From Pagrus major (taxonomy: Eukaryota; Chordata; Actinopteri; Spariformes; Sparidae), in NCBI RefSeq assembly GCF_040436345.1, contig NC_133230.1, positions 20,718,197-20,782,196 of the forward strand: a stretch of DNA of 64,000 nucleotides, in the 5' to 3' direction. The notes under the pieces are model-generated. The model was not told where the DNA came from. It was given only the letters and a program-made list of their open reading frames with translations, and ran no database searches. Shown here piece after piece: positions 60,382-64,000 of this stretch (position 1 is the first letter of the stretch; every line of letters starts with the position of its first letter). The translations under genes and the position numbers were made by a program.

Positions 60382-62841
60382 AGCACAATGTTTTTGCATG
60401 AACATAACATAAAAGCTCACGACTGTGCATATTTGTCAGCCATGCCTTATTTATGATGCCAGGATTTAAATCTGAAATGAATCTAAGAACAGTATAATTA
60501 ATTTGAAGAAGAAAAAAAGCAAAAGCAAAGACATATGGAATGTAAAGATTAATCAGGAAATGTCCAATTTTAAATATATACTAACATGCATCTCCTGTGG
60601 AAACATAATTGCACATAGAGGATTGGCATGCCAATTTAGTTAATTTTCATATATATTTATGATGTATTAATACCAAGTCTTTTTCATAAAAGACTTCAAA
60701 CTTCCATTTCCTCGCTCTGTGTTTGTGGCTACTGAATGCCGCAGGCTCAGTGGCTGGGTGGGCTCAGAGCCAACATCTCCATTGTTGAGGAAATAGTGCC
60801 CTCTTGTGGCTTCAGATGGAAACTACAGCCAGCACTGAACACCAGGGAGTGTTACTCATGCAGTCATTTTCTATGGTAAATATTAAGATGAGGCTGATAA
60901 GATATAACATGAAATGTGAATAAAATAGACTTCAAGAAAAATGTGTCCCTTATCTCAAAAAATAAAATACTGTTTGATAGAGCTATCAAAATCCAGAGCC
61001 ATTTTGGCAACCAAGATAGCAGAGAAATACTCACACTGCGGAATGATGAAACACACATGTAACTGTGATTAAACATTATGTTATGCTATGTTGTGCGTAC
61101 ACAGCTGAGACATCTGGGGTTCAAAGGCAGCAGCTTGACAAAAGGAACCAATCCTCAGCAGCTGCACATACCTTGTTAAAATCACTGAATCATTATCTTA
61201 GCAAGGAGGATGGAATTTTTTAAAAGGAGGCCTGAAATCAGAGACAACCAACTCACACTTTAAAGCTATTTTTAAAAAATATTTTATTCTTTGCAAAGGA
61301 GGCATTGGGAGCATCAGTGCGTTCTATGGCTTGTGTACAGAGTTCCTGTAGGAGACAAATAATCATAGAACAAGCCCTTGGGTGAACTGAGGGCCCCACC
61401 CATGTTTACCAAGGAGGAATGTTTGAGGCAGCTACTCCGCAGCTGTTACAGAACACGGTCTTAAGCAATGGGCACAGTGTTTGAGCTCAAAGTGTTGGAA
61501 GAGGAATGCTACTGTACAGTATGTGGCTTTAGTACGTGACCCTGCTTGGCAGTTACATAAAATCTGAAGCAATCAGAAATGCTCTGTGGTATGAGTGAAG
61601 CGTAATGCTGCTGATGTTGCTTTTTAAGAATGCTAGTAAGGTTTCACTTCGAAAGGGAACCAAAAAAAAAAAAAGGAGCCGTTGAGGCCTTTAGTGAAGT
61701 CCAGGTGGATTTAACCCCTCAACCTGGAGCAAAATTTGAATGCTACAATAGGAACTTTACCCTCAACATCTCATAATTGAATGCTTTATATCGTATTTGA
61801 TAAGCTAGTGGCAGAATTAATGCCTTCAACTACACTCTACATGTGGGCACAGTCTGGCAAGCGAACATCACAGAAGAATGCACAGATTCGTCCCAGATTC
61901 TTTAGTTTCAATTCGTCTGCTACTTTTGTTTTGGACAACTCGACTCATCCACGCACAATAGAACTTACCAAATTTGGCATGGTGTGCGATAATATCATTA
62001 TTCCCATGGAGAATGGTTTGCGAGCAACTTAACAGCCCTGACTGTAATCCAGAGCTGTCAACACTCCACCATAGCAGCCGTTTGGGTTTAGTATTGTTTA
62101 CAGAAACACTTTGGATCGGAGAGAGTGGTCGTTACATCTTGCGTGTGGAGAGAAAAACAGCTCCTCCTTATATTTGGTATAATCTCTGGATGCTGCTGAG
62201 ACTGTGCCCAGGTTTGACAGCGTACAAAATCATTGGATCAGACCCAGCATGGGATAAAGCTAACAACAGTGCAGATTGAATACAGTACATGTGTGTGGGG
62301 CAGCGACACGACTAGCTTGCAAGCTAGCAATCAGGTGCAGTTGATGCATATGGTGGTACAGCTCCAATGATGGCCTTACATATACCTTGAACAGCTGTGT
62401 AACTGAAGCGCCACCAGCGAGGAGAGTCGATGTATTTCAGTACATTCATTGTCAAACCCTGCAAGGTCCATTTCAGTCCTGTGTTCTCTCTGGTAGCTTT
62501 TTGGGTGGTGGGCGAGATCACAGAAAGGGGATTGGGGTGAAATGATGCAGGGCGATTTAAACAAAGCCCGAGGGCACCCACACAGCCCAACCCACACGCA
62601 ATCACACATGCATGCACACACTCTCAAACATTCTCACACACATTATTTATGCAGGAGAAAAATATATTAACATTTGCATTACAAAACAGTACAAGGGCCT
62701 CAGTGTAGTAAAATACGTCTTCTGTTGGATATAAATGTGGAGAAGAATCCGTGTGGGTTGTCATTACCTTACGTCTGCAAAACTACCTCTCCCTTTGCCT
62801 TCAACAAAATATCTTTTCTCGTTTATGAAAAATATTCCCAG

Positions 62842-63578
62842 TTTATTGGGATTTGAGGCACTGGATTATATCTCTATACACAAAAAGTCCCCCCCTCCCC
62901 CATCCTTAATGTTTGTTCAGCAAATGGAAGCCAAATCTGGAGAGCTACGTGATCTAGATGCCACTAAGGGTTCAGGGCCGACAGGGCAATGGGGAGCACT
63001 TAACTCGTTAGACCCCGAGTTTCTCCTGGCTTCTCTCCCAGCCAACAGTCCAGCTGTCTGGCTCTGTAAAAACTTTCTCTCAGACCCACCAGGAATTGAA
63101 CTAAAAACCCTCCCCCTTTTTTGTATTCCCCAAACTACATTTCCTGTACCTGCTTCAGTCTGATTCATGAGTAAAAGCAATTCATTCCTTCTACAACCTT
63201 AATTCTATGGCTCTCTGATGGGAAACCAGCAGCCATTGTAGTTTAAAACAGCCCAGTGCTGGAGCCTTGTTTAAAGCGGTTGGTTGGCAGGACAGCTGAA
63301 ACAGTATTTCATTCTGGAGGAGCCAGGCACCTGTGGTCCAGTGTGCTTCACATCTCTGTGTCCCACAGTGGCCATCCAAACAGCCACAAGAGGCCCTGAA
63401 CAATCTGTAATGGCTCTCTGTTGTGCAGAATCCACAGTTTATGACCAGAACTTGAGAAGACTTACTCCTTTCCACAGCTGGCTTACACGAACAAAACAAA
63501 GCACAAAATAATGGGAACAGTTTCACAGCGTGTTGGCATTCCTGTCTAATCTTCTCTGCCGGAGCAGGACCCTTCCGC
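62842..63578 (-). other. peli2: peli2 3' UTR, proximal part (end uncertain)
   Basis: Sequence after the stop at 63581-63579. The first AATAAA on the minus strand is at 62847-62842, giving a minimum 3' UTR of about 740 bases; my recollection is that human PELI2 has a much longer one, so a distal site is likely. Confidence 0.3.
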
Positions 63579-64000
63579 TCAGTCCACCGGGCCCTGGAAG
63601 ATTAGCTTGGAACAGCCCTGAGTGAGACTGAGCTGGGTGGCACAGAAGGGGCAGGCGGCGTGGAAGGCGTGGGTGCCGTGAGGCAGAGGGATCTCCGCCC
63701 AGTACTTGACGGACTTCTCCGAACACACGTGTCCGCACGGCACGAAGGCATGAGTTGGCGCACCCGTGTCCACGTAGAAGGCCGCCTCACAGCCTAGCCA
63801 CAGCGGCACGTAGGGCCCGACCATCCGGCACATGGGACACTCTCGCTGAGTGTTGGGCTCCTGCTCTGAACGGTGGCCCCAGTTGTGGTAACCGTGCACA
63901 TGGCCACATGCCAAGTAGACCCATGGCTGCTTGTCCTCGAGAGAGGAGAGGGCGCGGCTGCGTTGCATGCTGGGGAAGGCGAGCGTGTTGAGACCCACAG
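63579..64000 (-). CDS. peli2: peli2, Pellino E3 ubiquitin ligase, last exon (5' part beyond window)
   Basis: The final 140 residues of a Pellino protein, from VGLNTLAFPSMQR to FQGPVD and TGA at 63581-63579. The C-terminal RING-like zinc-binding region is intact: CGHVHGYHNWG, then CPMCRMVGPYVPLWLGCEA, HAFVPCGHVCSEK and HAACPFC. The two terminal bases at 63999-64000 fit the end of a Pro codon (PVGLN), so coding continues past the edge. The GHRSEQEPN linker after HNW resembles PELI2 more than PELI1, and the neighbour order agrees. Pellinos ubiquitinate IRAK and related proteins in Toll/IL-1 signalling in the cytoplasm. The FHA-like substrate-binding domain lies in upstream exons not present here. 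Confidence 0.94.
   Translation of the reverse strand, partial: VGLNTLAFPSMQRSRALSSLEDKQPWVYLACGHVHGYHNWGHRSEQEPNTQRECPMCRMVGPYVPLWLGCEAAFYVDTGAPTHAFVPCGHVCSEKSVKYWAEIPLPHGTHAFHAACPFCATQLSLTQGCSKLIFQGPVD

Larger units (their letters stand above)
59122..62841. other. Intergenic DNA between tmem260 and peli2, part 2
   Basis: No gene. Contains family 2 repeat copy b (59520-59715), a CAT/ATC run (60360-60381) and AT-rich sequence. Short frames at 61781 and 61974 have no recognisable domains. The right part may include more of the peli2 3' UTR if a more distal poly(A) site is used. Confidence 0.5.

Overview
The window looks like nuclear DNA of a teleost fish, probably a percomorph. It has intron-split vertebrate genes with fish-like protein sequences, many CA/GT, AAT and GA microsatellites, and several dispersed repeats of the kind common in teleost genomes. 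There is no bacterial, plasmid or phage signal. Three genes are recognisable, in the order otx2 (+), tmem260 (-), peli2 (-). From memory this is the neighbourhood PELI2-TMEM260-OTX2 of human 14q22, read in reverse, so it is a conserved syntenic block.

Layout. 1-2500 is the 5' flank, probable promoter and a 5' UTR exon of otx2. 2512-6847 holds the rest of otx2 (coding exons 4778-4874, 5429-5580, 6224-6847; 290 residues), with a 3' UTR to about 7845. 7846-27080 is about 19 kb of gene-free DNA between the two convergent genes, containing microsatellites, dispersed repeats and several unique stretches rich in homeodomain-type sites that are candidate otx2 enhancers. 27082-53145 is tmem260 on the minus strand: sixteen coding exons were placed to the base, with a 9.1 kb intron 3 and a 3.7 kb intron 2. 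53146-62840 is intergenic, with further repeats and enhancer-like stretches. 62842-64000 holds the last coding exon of peli2 and its 3' UTR, running off the right edge.

The three genes do not form one pathway. otx2 encodes a head, eye and midbrain homeodomain regulator. tmem260 encodes an ER multi-pass protein O-mannosyltransferase. peli2 encodes a Pellino E3 ubiquitin ligase of Toll/IL-1 signalling. A plausible reason for their linkage is that otx2 regulatory elements lie in the gene-poor DNA and in tmem260 introns, so the neighbours are held in place as bystanders; this is inference.

I found no clearly new biological system. The points most worth checking are: (1) tmem260 exons 10 and 11 cannot be joined in frame, and the exon for a short transmembrane piece between them was not found; (2) several unique, site-dense noncoding stretches; (3) a perfect 14-bp hairpin at 47089-47123; (4) palindromic-ended mobile elements and repeat families with several copies in the window; (5) the otx2 start region, where an open frame runs back 93 codons into intron 1.
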